NCBI GenBank assembly: GCA_037893225.1
Contig: JAZGUH010000550.1
Span: forward strand, 558,001-622,000
Reading direction: 5' to 3'
Source: Hippasteria phrygiana
Lineage: Eukaryota > Echinodermata > Asteroidea > Valvatida > Goniasteridae
Length of the DNA stretch: 64,000 bases
The position numbers and the translations under genes are program-made. This document shows positions 52,222 to 64,000 of the stretch, in pieces. The notes under the pieces are model-generated. The model was given only the letters and a program-made list of their open reading frames with translations. It had not been told where the DNA came from and did no database searches. The first letter of the stretch is position 1, and each line of letters begins with the position of its first letter.

Positions 52222-55200
52222 GAATTTTCTCTACAAGTTTTAACTCTGGGAAGCCGCCGATGATTGCAACATGTAGCGCCAGATCTAAGCTATACATACA
52301 TGTCAAAATTACTGCATTTGGTTGATATTTCATGCAATTATGAATGAGTAAAGCAAGTCCATACCCCAGGGAATTTGACATGCATGGAGCAATAAATAGA
52401 CGGTAATATGTACACAGATGTTGGCCGGAAAGAAAATAAACATTGCGAGGTTTGAATTTTCTCCACAAGTTTGAACTCTAAGAAGCCGCCGATGATTGCA
52501 ACATGTAGCGCCAGATCTAAGCTATCCATACATGTCAACATTACTGCATTTGGTTGATATTTCATGCAATTATGAATGAGTAAAGCAAGTCCATACCCCA
52601 GGGAATTTGACAGGCATGGAGCAATAAATAAAAGGTAATATGCACACAGATGGTGGCCGGAAAGAAAATAAACATTGCGAGGTTTGAATTTTCTCCACAA
52701 GTGTTAACTCTAAGAAGCCGCCGATAATTGCAACATGTAGCGCCAGATCTAAGCTATCCGTACATGTCAAAATTACTGTATTTGGTTGATATTTCATGCA
52801 ATTATGAATGAGTAAAGCAAGTCCATACCGCAGGGAATTTGACATGCATGGAGCAATAAATAGACGGTAATATGTACACAGATGTTGACCGGAAAGAAAA
52901 TAAACATTGCGAGGTTTGAATTTTCTCCACAAGTTTGAACTCTAAGAAGCCGCCGATGATTGCAACATGTAGCGCCAGATCTAAGCTATCCATACATGTC
53001 AAAATTACTGCATTTGGTTGATATTTCATGCAATTATGAATGAGTAAAGCAAGACCATACCCCTGGGAATTTGACAGGCATGGAGCAATAAATAAAAGGT
53101 AATATGCACACAGATGTTGGCCGGAAAGAAAATAAACATTGCGAGGTTTGAATTTTCTCCACAAAATTTAACTCTAAGAAGCCGCCGATAATTGCAACAT
53201 GTAGCGCCAGATCTAAGCTATCCATACATGTCAAAATTACTGAATTTGGTTGATATTTCATGCAATTATGAATGAGTAAAACAAGTCCATTCCCCAGGGA
53301 ATTTGACATGCATGGAGCAATAAATAGACGGTAACATGTACACAGATGTTGGCCGGAAAGAAAATAAACATTGCGAGGTTTGAATTTTCTCTACAAGTTT
53401 TAACTCTGGGAAGCCGCCGATGATTGCAACATGTAGCGCCAGATCTAAGCTATACATACATGTCAAAATTACTGCATTTGGTTGATATTTCATGCAATTA
53501 TGAATGAGTAAAGCAAGTCCATACCCCAGGGAATTTGACATGCATGGAGCAATAAATAGACGGTAATATGTACACAGATGTTGGCCGGAAAGAAAATAAA
53601 CATTGCGAGGTTTGAATTTTCTCCACAAGTTTGAACTCTAAGAAGCCGCCGATGATTGTAACATGTAGCGCCAGATCTAAGCTATCCATACATGTCAACA
53701 TTACTGCATTTGGTTGATATTTCATGCAATTATGAATGAGTAAAGCAAGACCATACCCCAGGGAATTTGACAGGCATGGAGCAATAAATAAAAGGTAATA
53801 TGCACACAGATGTTGGCCGGAAAGAAAATAAACATTGCGAGGTTTGAATTTTCTCCACAAAATTTAACTCTAAGAAGCCGCCGATAATTGCAACATGTAG
53901 CGCCAGATCTAAGCTATCCATACATGTCAAAATTACTGAATTTGGTTGATATTTCATGCAATTATGAATGAGTAAAACAAGTCCATTCCCCAGGGAATTT
54001 GACATGCATGGAGCAATAAATAGACGGTAACATGTACACAGATGTTGGCCGGAAAGAAAATAAACATTGCGAGGTTTGAATTTTCTCTACAAGTTTTAAC
54101 TCTGGGAAGCCGCCGATGATTGCAACATGTAGCGCCAGATCTAAGCTATACATACATGTCAAAATTACTGCATTTGGTTGATATTTCATGCAATTATGAA
54201 TGAGTAAAGCAAGTCCATACCCCAGGGAATTTGACATGCATGGAGCAATAAATAGACGGTAATATGTACACAGATGTTGGCCGGAAAGAAAATAAACATT
54301 GCGAGGTTTGAATTTTCTCCACAAGTTTGAACTCTAAGAAGCCGCCGATGATTGCAACATGTAGCGCCAGATCTAAGCTATCCATACATGTCAAAATTAC
54401 TGCATTTGGTTGATATTTCATGCAATTATGAATGAGTAAAGCAAGTCCATACCCCAGGGAATTTGACAGGCATGGAGCAATAAATAAAAGGTAATATGCA
54501 CACAGATGTTGGCCGGAAAGAAAATAAACATTGCGAGGTTTGAATTTTCTCCACAAGTGTTAACTCTAAGAAGCCGCCGATAATTGCAACATGTAGCGCC
54601 AGATCTAAGCTATCCGTACATGTCAAAATTACTGTATTTGGTTGATATTTCATGCAATTATGAATGAGTAAAGCAAGTCCATACCGCAGGGAATTTGACA
54701 TGCATGGAGCAATAAATAGACGGTAATATGTACACAGATGTTGACCGGAAAGAAAATAAACATTGCGAGGTTTGAATTTTCTCCACAAGTTTGAACTCTA
54801 AGAAGCCGCCGATGATTGCAACATGTAGCGCCAGATCTAAGCTATCCATACATGTCAAAATTACTGCATTTGGTTGATATTTCATGCAATTATGAATGAG
54901 TAAAGCAAGACCATACCCCTGGGAATTTGACAGGCATGGAGCAATAAATAAAAGGTAATATGCACACAGATGTTGGCCGGAAAGAAAATAAACATTGCGA
55001 GGTTTGAATTTTCTCCACAAAATTTAACTCTAAGAAGCCGCCGATAATTGCAACATGTAGCGCCAGATCTAAGCTATCCATACATGTCAAAATTACTGAA
55101 TTTGGTTGATATTTCATGCAATTATGAATGAGTAAAACAAGTCCATTCCCCAGGGAATTTGACATGCATGGAGCAATAAATAGACGGTAACATGTACACA

Positions 55201-58021
55201 GATGTTGGCCGGAAAGAAAATAAACATTGCGAGGTTTGAATTTTCTCTACAAGTTTTAACTCTGGGAAGCCGCCGATGATTGCAACATGTAGCGCCAGAT
55301 CTAAGCTATACATACATGTCAAAATTACTGCATTTGGTTGATATTTCATGCAATTATGAATGAGTAAAGCAAGTCCATACCCCAGGGAATTTGACATGCA
55401 TGGAGCAATAAATAGACGGTAATATGTACACAGATGTTGGCCGGAAAGAAAATAAACATTGCGAGGTTTGAATTTTCTCCACAAGTTTGAACTCTAAGAA
55501 GCCGCCGATGACTGTAACATGTAGCGCCAGATCTAAGCTATCCATACATGTCAACATTACTGCATTTGGTTGATATTTCATGCAATTATGAATGAGTAAA
55601 GCAAGACCATACCCCAGGGAATTTGACAGGCATGGAGCAATAAATAAAAGGTAATATGCACACAGATGTTGGCCGGAAAGAAAATAAACATTGCGAGGTT
55701 TGAATTTTCTCCACAAAATTTAACTCTAAGAAGCCGCCGATAATTGCAACATGTAGCGCCAGATCTAAGCTATCCATACATGTCAAAATTACTGAATTTG
55801 GTTGATATTTCATGCAATTATGAATGAGTAAAACAAGTCCATTCCCCAGGGAATTTGACATGCATGGAGCAATAAATAGACGGTAACATGTACACAGATG
55901 TTGGCCGGAAAGAAAATAAACATTGCGAGGTTTGAATTTTCTCTACAAGTTTTAACTCTGGGAAGCCGCCGATGATTGCAACATGTAGCGCCAGATCTAA
56001 GCTATACATACATGTCAAAATTACTGCATTTGGTTGATATTTCATGCAATTATGAATGAGTAAAGCAAGTCCATACCCCAGGGAATTTGACATGCATGGA
56101 GCAATAAATAGACGGTAATATGTACACAGATGTTGGCCGGAAAGAAAATAAACATTGCGAGGTTTGAATTTTCTCCACAAGTTTGAACTCTAAGAAGCCG
56201 CCGATGATTGCAACATGTAGCGCCAGATCTAAGCTATCCATACATGTCAAAATTACTGCATTTGGTTGATATTTCATGCAATTATGAATGAGTAAAGCAA
56301 GTCCATACCCCAGGGAATTTGACAGGCATGGAGCAATAAATAGACGGTAATATGCACACAGATGGTGGCCGGAAAGAAAATAAACATTGCGAGGTTTGAA
56401 TTTTCTCCACAAGTTTGAACTCTAAGAAGCCGCCGATGATTGCAACATGTAGCGCCAGATCTAAGCTATCCATACATGTCAAAATTACTGCATTTGGTTG
56501 ATATTTCATGCAATTATGAATGAGTAAAGCAAGACCATACCCCAGGGAATTTGACAGGCATGGAGCAATAAATAAAAGGTAATATGCACACAGATGTTGG
56601 CCGGAAAGAAAATAAAAATTGCGAGGTTTGAATTTTCTCCACAAAATTTAACTCTAAGAAGCCGCCGATGATTGCAACATGTAGCGCCAGATCTAAGCTA
56701 TCCATACAGGTCAAAATTACTGCATTTGGTTGATATTTCATGCAATTATGAATGAGTAAAGCAAGTCCATACCCCAGGGAATTTGACAGGCATGGAGCAA
56801 TAAATAAAAGGTAATATGCACACAGATGGTGGCCGGAAAGAAAATAAACATTGCGAGGTTTGAATTTTCTCCACAAGTTTGAACTCTAAGAAGCCGCCGA
56901 TGATTGCAACATGTAGCGCCAGATCTAAGCTATCCATACATGTCAAAATTACTGCATTTGGTTGATATTTCATGCAATTATGAATGAGTAAAGCAAGACC
57001 ATACCCCAGGGAATTTGACAGGCATGGAGCAATAAATAAAAGGTAATATGCATACAGATGTTGGCCGGAAAGAAAATAAACATTGCGAGGTTTGAATTTT
57101 CTCCACAAAATTTAATTCTAAGAAGCCGCCGATGATTGCAACATGTAGCGCCAGATCTAAGCTATACATACATGTCAAAATTACTGCATTTGGTTGATAT
57201 TTCATGCAATTATGAATGAGTAAAGCAAGTCCATACCCCAGGGAATTTGACATGCATGGAGCAATAAATAGACGGTAATATGTACACAGATGTTGGCCGG
57301 AAAGAAAATAAACATTGCGAGGTTTGAATTTTCTCCACAAGTTTGAACTCTAAGAAGCCGCCGATGATTGCAACATGTAGCGCCAGATCTAAGCTATCCA
57401 TACATGTCAAAATTACTGCATTTGGTTGATATTTCATGCAATTATGAATGAGTAAAGCAAGACCATACCCCAGGGAATTTGACAGGCATGGAGCAATAAA
57501 TAAAAGGTAATATGCACACAGATGTTGGCCGGAAAGAAAATAAACATTGCGAGGTTTGAATTTTCTCCACAAAATTTAACTCTAAGAAGCCGCCGATAAT
57601 TGCAACATGTAGCGCCAGATCTAAGCTATCCATACATGTCAAAATTACTGAATTTGGTTGATATTTCATGCAATTATGAATGAGTAAAACAAGTCCATTC
57701 CCCAGGGAATTTGACATGCATGGAGCAATAAATAGACGGTAACATGTACACAGATGTTGGCCGGAAAGAAAATAAACATTGCGAGGTTTGAATTTTCTCC
57801 ACAAGTTTTAACTCTGGGAAGCCGCCGATGATTGCAACATGTAGCGCCAGATCTAAGCTATCCATACATGTCAAAATTACTGCATTTGGTTGATATTTCA
57901 TGCAATTATGAATGAGTAAAGCAAGTCCATACCCCAGGGAATTTGACATGCATGGAGCAATAAATAGACGGTAATATGTACACAGATGTTGGCCGGAAAG
58001 AAAATAAACATTGCGAGGTTT
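51990..58021. repeat. 26-monomer HOR unit, copy 2 (6,032 bp)
   Basis: Every private change listed for copy 1 recurs exactly 6,032 bp later: GATGACTGTAAC, ACAGG with TAGACGG, AATAAAAATTGCG, CATACAGGTC, ATGCATACAG and TTTAATTCTAAG. I noticed no difference between copies outside the junction monomer, but did not compare every base. The first monomer (51990) is a C-to-A chimera, which is the exchange joint of the duplication. There is no CAT-insertion monomer in either 26-monomer unit. Confidence 0.91.
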
Positions 58022-59645
58022 GAATTTTCTCCACAAGTTTGAACTCTAAGAAGCCGCCGATGATTGCAACATGTAGCGCCAGATCTAAGCTATCCATACA
58101 TGTCAAAATTACTGCATTTGGTTGATATTTCATGCAATTATGAATGAGTAAAGCAAGTCCATACCCCAGGGAATTTGACAGGCATGGAGCAATAAATAAA
58201 AGGTAATATGCACACAGATGGTGGCCGGAAAGAAAATAAACATTGCGAGGTTTGAATTTTCTCCACAAGTTTGAACTCTAAGAAGCCGCCGATGATTGCA
58301 ACATGTAGCGCCAGATCTAAGCTATCCATACATGTCAAAATTACTGCATTTGGTTGATATTTCATGCAATTATGAATGAGTAAAGCAAGACCATACCCCA
58401 GGGAATTTGACAGGCATGGAGCAATAAATAAAAGGTAATATGCACACAGATGTTGGCCGGAAAGAAAATAAACATTGCGAGGTTTGAATTTTCTCCACAA
58501 AATTTAACTCTAAGAAGCCGCCGATGATTGCAACATGTAGCGCCAGATCTAAGCTATACATACATGTCAAAATTACTGCATTTGGTTGATATTTCATGCA
58601 ATTATGAATGAGTAAAGCAAGTCCATACCCCAGGGAATTTGACATGCATGGAGCAATAAATAGACGGTAATATGTACACAGATGTTGGCCGGAAAGAAAA
58701 TAAACATTGCGAGGTTTGAATTTTCTCCACAAGTTTGAACTCTAAGAAGCCGCCGATGATTGCAACATGTAGCGCCAGATCTAAGCTATCCATACATGTC
58801 AAAATTACTGTATTTGGTTGATATTTCATGCAATTATGAATGAGTAAAGCAAGTCCATACCCCAGGGAATTTGACATGCATGGAGCAATAAATAGACGGT
58901 AATATGTACACAGATGTTGACCGGAAAGAAAATAAACATTGCGAGGTTTGAATTTTCTCCACAAGTTTGAACTCTAAGAAGCCGCCGATGATTGCAACAT
59001 GTAGCGCCAGATCTAAGCTATCCATACATGTCAAAATTACTGCATTTGGTTGATATTTCATGCAATTATGAATGAGTAAAGCAAGACCATACCCCAGGGA
59101 ATTTGACAGGCATGGAGCAATAAATAAAAGGTAATATGCACACAGATGTTGTCCGGAAAGAAAATAAACATTGCGAGGTTTGAATTTTCTCCACAAAATT
59201 TAACTCTAAGAAGCCGCCGATAATTGCAACATGTAGCGCCAGATCTAAGCTATCCATACATGTCAAAATTACTGAATTTGGTTGATATTTCATGCAATTA
59301 TGAATGAGTAAAACAAGTCCATTCCCCAGGGAATTTGACATGCATGGAGCAATAAATAGACGGTAACATGTACACAGATGTTGGCCGGAAAGAAAATAAA
59401 CATTGCGAGGTTTGAATTTTCTCCACAAGTTTTAACTCTGGGAAGCCGCCGATGATTGCAACATGTAGCGCCAGATCTAAGCTATCCATACATGTCAAAA
59501 TTACTGCATTTGGTTGATATTTCATGCAATTATGAATGAGTAAAGCAAGTCCATACCCCAGGGAATTTGACATGCATGGAGCAATAAATAGACGGTAATA
59601 TGTACACAGATGTTGGCCGGAAAGAAAATAAACATTGCGAGGTTT
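58022..59645. repeat. Transition block, 7 monomers
   Basis: Order is Cg, E, AB (58486), CD (58718), Ex, A, Bc. AB has an A head (CAAAATTTAACTC) with GATGATTG, CTATAC and a B tail. CD has a C/E head followed by CTGTATT, TAGACGG and TTGACC, which are D features, but with CCCCAGG. Ex, with TTGTCCGG, appears here for the first time. The block connects the 26-monomer unit to the 7-monomer array. Confidence 0.85.
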
Positions 59646-59877
59646 GAATTTTCTCCACAAGTTTTAACTCTAAGAAGCCGCCGATGATTGCAACATGTAG
59701 CGCCAGATCTAAGCTATCCATACATGTCAAAATTACTGCATTTGGTTGATATTTCATGCAATTATGAATGAGTAAAGCAAGACCATACCCCAGGGAATTT
59801 GACAGGCATGGAGCAATAAATAAAAGGTAATATGCACACAGATGTTGTCCGGAAAGAAAATAAACATTGCGAGGTTT
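59646..59877. repeat. Chimeric Ex monomer at a 3-monomer duplication
   Basis: The head has AGTTTTAAC like the E at 60342, while the tail has TTGTCCGG like the Ex at 58950. The triplets Ex-A-Bc at 58950-59645 and 59646-60341 are otherwise alike. This pattern fits a 696-bp tandem duplication with the exchange inside this monomer. Confidence 0.82.
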
Positions 59878-61269
59878 GAATTTTCTCCACAAAATTTAAC
59901 TCTAAGAAGCCGCCGATAATTGCAACATGTAGCGCCAGATCTAAGCTATCCATACATGTCAAAATTACTGAATTTGGTTGATATTTCATGCAATTATGAA
60001 TGAGTAAAACAAGTCCATTCCCCAGGGAATTTGACATGCATGGAGCAATAAATAGACGGTAACATGTACACAGATGTTGGCCGGAAAGAAAATAAACATT
60101 GCGAGGTTTGAATTTTCTCCACAAGTTTTAACTCTGGGAAGCCGCCGATGATTGCAACATGTAGCGCCAGATCTAAGCTATCCATACATGTCAAAATTAC
60201 TGCATTTGGTTGATATTTCATGCAATTATGAATGAGTAAAGCAAGTCCATACCCCAGGGAATTTGACATGCATGGAGCAATAAATAGACGGTAATATGTA
60301 CACAGATGTTGGCCGGAAAGAAAATAAACATTGCGAGGTTTGAATTTTCTCCACAAGTTTTAACTCTAAGAAGCCGCCGATGATTGCAACATGTAGCGCC
60401 AGATCTAAGCTATCCATACATGTCAAAATTACTGCATTTGGTTGATATTTCATGCAATTATGAATGAGTAAAGCAAGACCATACCCCAGGGAATTTGACA
60501 GGCATGGAGCAATAAATAAAAGGTAATATGCACACAGATGTTGGCCGGAAAGAAAATAAACATTGCGAGGTTTAAATTTTCTCCACAAAATTTAGCTCTA
60601 AGAAGCCGCCGATAATTGCAACATGTAGCGCCAGATCTAAGCTATCCATACATGTCAAAATTACTGCATTTGGTTGATATTTCATGCAATTATGAATGAG
60701 TAAAGCAAGACCATACCCCAGGGAATTTGACAGGCATGGAGCAATAAATAAAAGGTAATATGCACACAGATGTTGGCCGGAAAGAAAATAAACATTGCGA
60801 GGTTTGAATTTTCTCCACAAAATTTAACTCTAAGAAGCCGCCGATAATTGCAACATGTAGCGCCAGATCTAAGCTATCCATACATGTCAAAATTACTGAA
60901 TTTGCTTGATATTTCATGCAATTATGAATGAGTAAAACAAGTCCATTCCCCAGGGAATTTGACATGCATGGAGCAATAAATAGACGGTAATATGTACACA
61001 GATGTTGGCCGGAAAGAAAATAAACATTGCGAGGTTTGAATTTTCTCCACAAGTTTTAACTCTGGGAAGCCGCCGATGATTGCAACATGTAGCGCCAGAT
61101 CTAAGCTATCCATACATGTCAAAATTACTGCATTTGGTTGATATTTCATGCAATTATGAATGAGTAAAGCAAGTCCATACCCCAGGGAATTTGACATGCA
61201 TGGAGCAATAAATAGACGGTAATATGTACACAGATGTTGGCCGGAAAGAAAATAAACATTGCGAGGTTT
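59646..61269. repeat. 7-monomer HOR unit, copy 1 (1,624 bp)
   Basis: Order is Ex, A, Bc, E, AE, A, Bc. The AE monomer (60574) opens with TAAATTTTC instead of TGAATTTTC, has an A head with GATAATT, and an E tail. It carries a private TTTAGCTC. The A at 60806 has TTTGCTTGAT and TAATATGTAC. The first Ex of this copy has an AGTTTTAAC head, unlike the AGTTTGAAC of the later copies. Confidence 0.9.
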
Positions 61270-62893
61270 GAATTTTCTCCACAAGTTTGAACTCTAAGAA
61301 GCCGCCGATGATTGCAACATGTAGCGCCAGATCTAAGCTATCCATACATGTCAAAATTACTGCATTTGGTTGATATTTCATGCAATTATGAATGAGTAAA
61401 GCAAGACCATACCCCAGGGAATTTGACAGGCATGGAGCAATAAATAAAAGGTAATATGCACACAGATGTTGTCCGGAAAGAAAATAAACATTGCGAGGTT
61501 TGAATTTTCTCCACAAAATTTAACTCTAAGAAGCCGCCGATAATTGCAACATGTAGCGCCAGATCTAAGCTATCCATACATGTCAAAATTACTGAATTTG
61601 GTTGATATTTCATGCAATTATGAATGAGTAAAACAAGTCCATTCCCCAGGGAATTTGACATGCATGGAGCAATAAATAGACGGTAACATGTACACAGATG
61701 TTGGCCGGAAAGAAAATAAACATTGCGAGGTTTGAATTTTCTCCACAAGTTTTAACTCTGGGAAGCCGCCGATGATTGCAACATGTAGCGCCAGATCTAA
61801 GCTATCCATACATGTCAAAATTACTGCATTTGGTTGATATTTCATGCAATTATGAATGAGTAAAGCAAGTCCATACCCCAGGGAATTTGACATGCATGGA
61901 GCAATAAATAGACGGTAATATGTACACAGATGTTGGCCGGAAAGAAAATAAACATTGCGAGGTTTGAATTTTCTCCACAAGTTTTAACTCTAAGAAGCCG
62001 CCGATGATTGCAACATGTAGCGCCAGATCTAAGCTATCCATACATGTCAAAATTACTGCATTTGGTTGATATTTCATGCAATTATGAATGAGTAAAGCAA
62101 GACCATACCCCAGGGAATTTGACAGGCATGGAGCAATAAATAAAAGGTAATATGCACACAGATGTTGGCCGGAAAGAAAATAAACATTGCGAGGTTTAAA
62201 TTTTCTCCACAAAATTTAACTCTAAGAAGCCGCCGATAATTGCAACATGTAGCGCCAGATCTAAGCTATCCATACATGTCAAAATTACTGCATTTGGTTG
62301 ATATTTCATGCAATTATGAATGAGTAAAGCAAGACCATACCCCAGGGAATTTGACAGGCATGGAGCAATAAATAAAAGGTAATATGCACACAGATGTTGG
62401 CCGGAAAGAAAATAAACATTGCGAGGTTTGAATTTTCTCCACAAAATTTAACTCTAAGAAGCCGCCGATAATTGCAACATGTAGCGCCAGATCTAAGCTA
62501 TCCATACATGTCAAAATTACTGAATTTGCTTGATATTTCATGCAATTATGAATGAGTAAAACAAGTCCATTCCCCAGGGAATTTGACATGCATGGAGCAA
62601 TAAATAGACGGTAATATGTACACAGATGTTGGCCGGAAAGAAAATAAACATTGCGAGGTTTGAATTTTCTCCACAAGTTTTAACTCTGGGAAGCCGCCGA
62701 TGATTGCAACATGTAGCGCCAGATCTAAGCTATCCATACATGTCAAAATTACTGCATTTGGTTGATATTTCATGCAATTATGAATGAGTAAAGCAAGTCC
62801 ATACCCCAGGGAATTTGACATGCATGGAGCAATAAATAGACGGTAATATGTACACAGATGTTGGCCGGAAAGAAAATAAACATTGCGAGGTTT
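61270..62893. repeat. 7-monomer HOR unit, copy 2 (1,624 bp)
   Basis: Same order as copy 1: Ex, A, Bc, E, AE, A, Bc. The TTGTCCGG, TAAATTTTC and TTTGCTTGAT markers all recur 1,624 bp after their copy 1 positions. The AE monomer at 62198 has TTTAACTC, the common form, so TTTAGCTC in copy 1 is a later private change. Confidence 0.9.
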
Positions 62894-64000
62894 GAATTTT
62901 CTCCACAAGTTTGAACTCTAAGAAGCCGCCGATGATTGCAACATGTAGCGCCAGATCTAAGCTATCCATACATGTCAAAATTACTGCATTTGGTTGATAT
63001 TTCATGCAATTATGAATGAGTAAAGCAAGACCATACCCCAGGGAATTTGACAGGCATGGAGCAATAAATAAAAGGTAATATGCACACAGATGTTGTCCGG
63101 AAAGAAAATAAACATTGCGAGGTTTGAATTTTCTCCACAAAATTTAACTCTAAGAAGCCGCCGATAATTGCAACATGTAGCGCCAGATCTAAGCTATCCA
63201 TACATGTCAAAATTACTGAATTTGGTTGATATTTCATGCAATTATGAATGAGTAAAACAAGTCCATTCCCCAGGGAATTTGACATGCATGGAGCAATAAA
63301 TAGACGGTAACATGTACACAGATGTTGGCCGGAAAGAAAATAAACATTGCGAGGTTTGAATTTTCTCCACAAGTTTTAACTCTGGGAAGCCGCCGATGAT
63401 TGCAACATGTAGCGCCAGATCTAAGCTATCCATACATGTCAAAATTACTGCATTTGGTTGATATTTCATGCAATTATGAATGAGTAAAGCAAGTCCATAC
63501 CCCAGGGAATTTGACATGCATGGAGCAATAAATAGACGGTAATATGTACACAGATGTTGGCCGGAAAGAAAATAAACATTGCGAGGTTTGAATTTTCTCC
63601 ACAAGTTTTAACTCTAAGAAGCCGCCGATGATTGCAACATGTAGCGCCAGATCTAAGCTATCCATACATGTCAAAATTACTGCATTTGGTTGATATTTCA
63701 TGCAATTATGAATGAGTAAAGCAAGACCATACCCCAGGGAATTTGACAGGCATGGAGCAATAAATAAAAGGTAATATGCACACAGATGTTGGCCGGAAAG
63801 AAAATAAACATTGCGAGGTTTAAATTTTCTCCACAAAATTTAACTCTAAGAAGCCGCCGATAATTGCAACATGTAGCGCCAGATCTAAGCTATCCATACA
63901 TGTCAAAATTACTGCATTTGGTTGATATTTCATGCAATTATGAATGAGTAAAGCAAGACCATACCCCAGGGAATTTGACAGGCATGGAGCAATAAATAAA
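62894..64000. repeat. 7-monomer HOR unit, copy 3, cut by window end
   Basis: Ex, A, Bc, E and 179 bp of AE are present in the same order as copies 1 and 2. The window ends inside the AE monomer (63822-64000), so the array continues to the right and more copies are likely. Confidence 0.88.

Larger units (their letters stand above)
1..64000. repeat. 232-bp satellite DNA array, whole window
   Basis: The same 232-bp unit repeats head-to-tail from the first base to the last, with no intervening unique sequence. There are 275 full monomers and a 179-bp partial one starting at 63822. All monomers have the same orientation, and all are 232 bp except seven of 235 bp. The unit is about 37% G+C. An AGATCT (BglII) hexamer sits at unit position 60-65 in every monomer I inspected, so that enzyme should give a 232-bp ladder. 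Monomers differ by small sets of linked substitutions that define subtypes, and the subtypes recur in ordered series, which is higher-order repeat organisation. This architecture is known from centromeric, pericentromeric and subtelomeric heterochromatin of eukaryotes. Which of these applies, and the species, cannot be read from the sequence. Confidence 0.98.

Noticed and set aside
1..64000. CRISPR array
   Set aside because: There are no unique spacers between short repeats. The whole 232-bp unit repeats, and the subtypes differ by only a few bases.
1..64000. Ribosomal, histone or snRNA gene repeat cluster
   Set aside because: The unit is only 232 bp, has no recognisable RNA or histone sequence, and varies in the manner of satellite subtypes.
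1..64000. Telomere or subtelomere identification
   Set aside because: No telomeric hexamer or heptamer tracts were seen, so the chromosome position cannot be assigned from this window.

Overview
The whole 64 kb window is one uninterrupted tandem satellite array. The monomer is 232 bp. Taking GAATTTTC at base 1 as the start of the unit, I count 275 complete monomers and a final 179-bp partial one. All are head-to-tail in the same orientation. The only length variants I found are seven 235-bp monomers, each carrying one extra CAT. I see no gene, RNA gene, transposable element, microsatellite tract, CRISPR array or unique spacer. The array runs off both ends of the window.

The organism must be a eukaryote: tens of kilobases of near-identical 232-bp units in a multi-level higher-order repeat (HOR) is the architecture of centromeric, pericentromeric or subtelomeric heterochromatin. 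The monomer is about 37% G+C and has about six CpGs. I do not recognise the family and cannot name a species or chromosome location.

Monomers fall into a few subtypes set by linked diagnostic bases. The main ones are A (head CAAAATTTAACTC, GATAATT, CTGAATT, CCATTCCCC), B (head CTCTAC...CTGGG, CTATACAT), C (AGTTTGAAC, AAGTCCATACCCC, ACAGG, TAAAAGG), D (AGTGTTAAC, CCGTAC, CTGTATT, CCGCAGG, TTGACC) and E (AGTTTGAAC, AAGACCATAC, ACAGG, TAAAAGG). Variants are C1 (GAATTAG), Cg (GATGGTGG), Dc (D with CCCCAGG), Ec (E with CCCCTGG), Ei (E with the extra CAT), Et (E with GATTGTAAC), Ex (E with TTGTCCGG), Bc (B with CTCCAC head and CCATAC), Bt (B with CCTGAAAG), Bs (B with TTATCTC), As (A with CTCCTC head and CAACATT), A' (A with AGTTTTAAC head), and the rarer F, G and H.

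Layout. Bases 1-18328 are an older-looking mosaic of short cassettes: A-B-Cg-D-E pentamers, A-Bt-H-C1 tetramers, 8- and 9-mers, and F/G blocks. Bases 18329-45957 are a long HOR whose blocks each end in the CAT-insertion monomer, with block sizes of 19, 16, 13, 16, 23 and 23 monomers after a partial first block. Bases 45958-58021 are two copies of a 26-monomer (6,032 bp) unit. After a short transition, 59646-64000 holds at least two and a half copies of a 7-monomer (1,624 bp) unit that continues past the window.

There are no genes to work together. What can be read is history: chimeric monomers at block joints record unequal exchanges between out-of-register monomers, and two of these joints can be placed to tens of bases. 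The minus strand shows repeated stop-free stretches of about 120 codons, which I interpret as a by-product of sequence composition and the 232-bp period. Subtype assignment was done by eye, so isolated single-base variants may have been missed.
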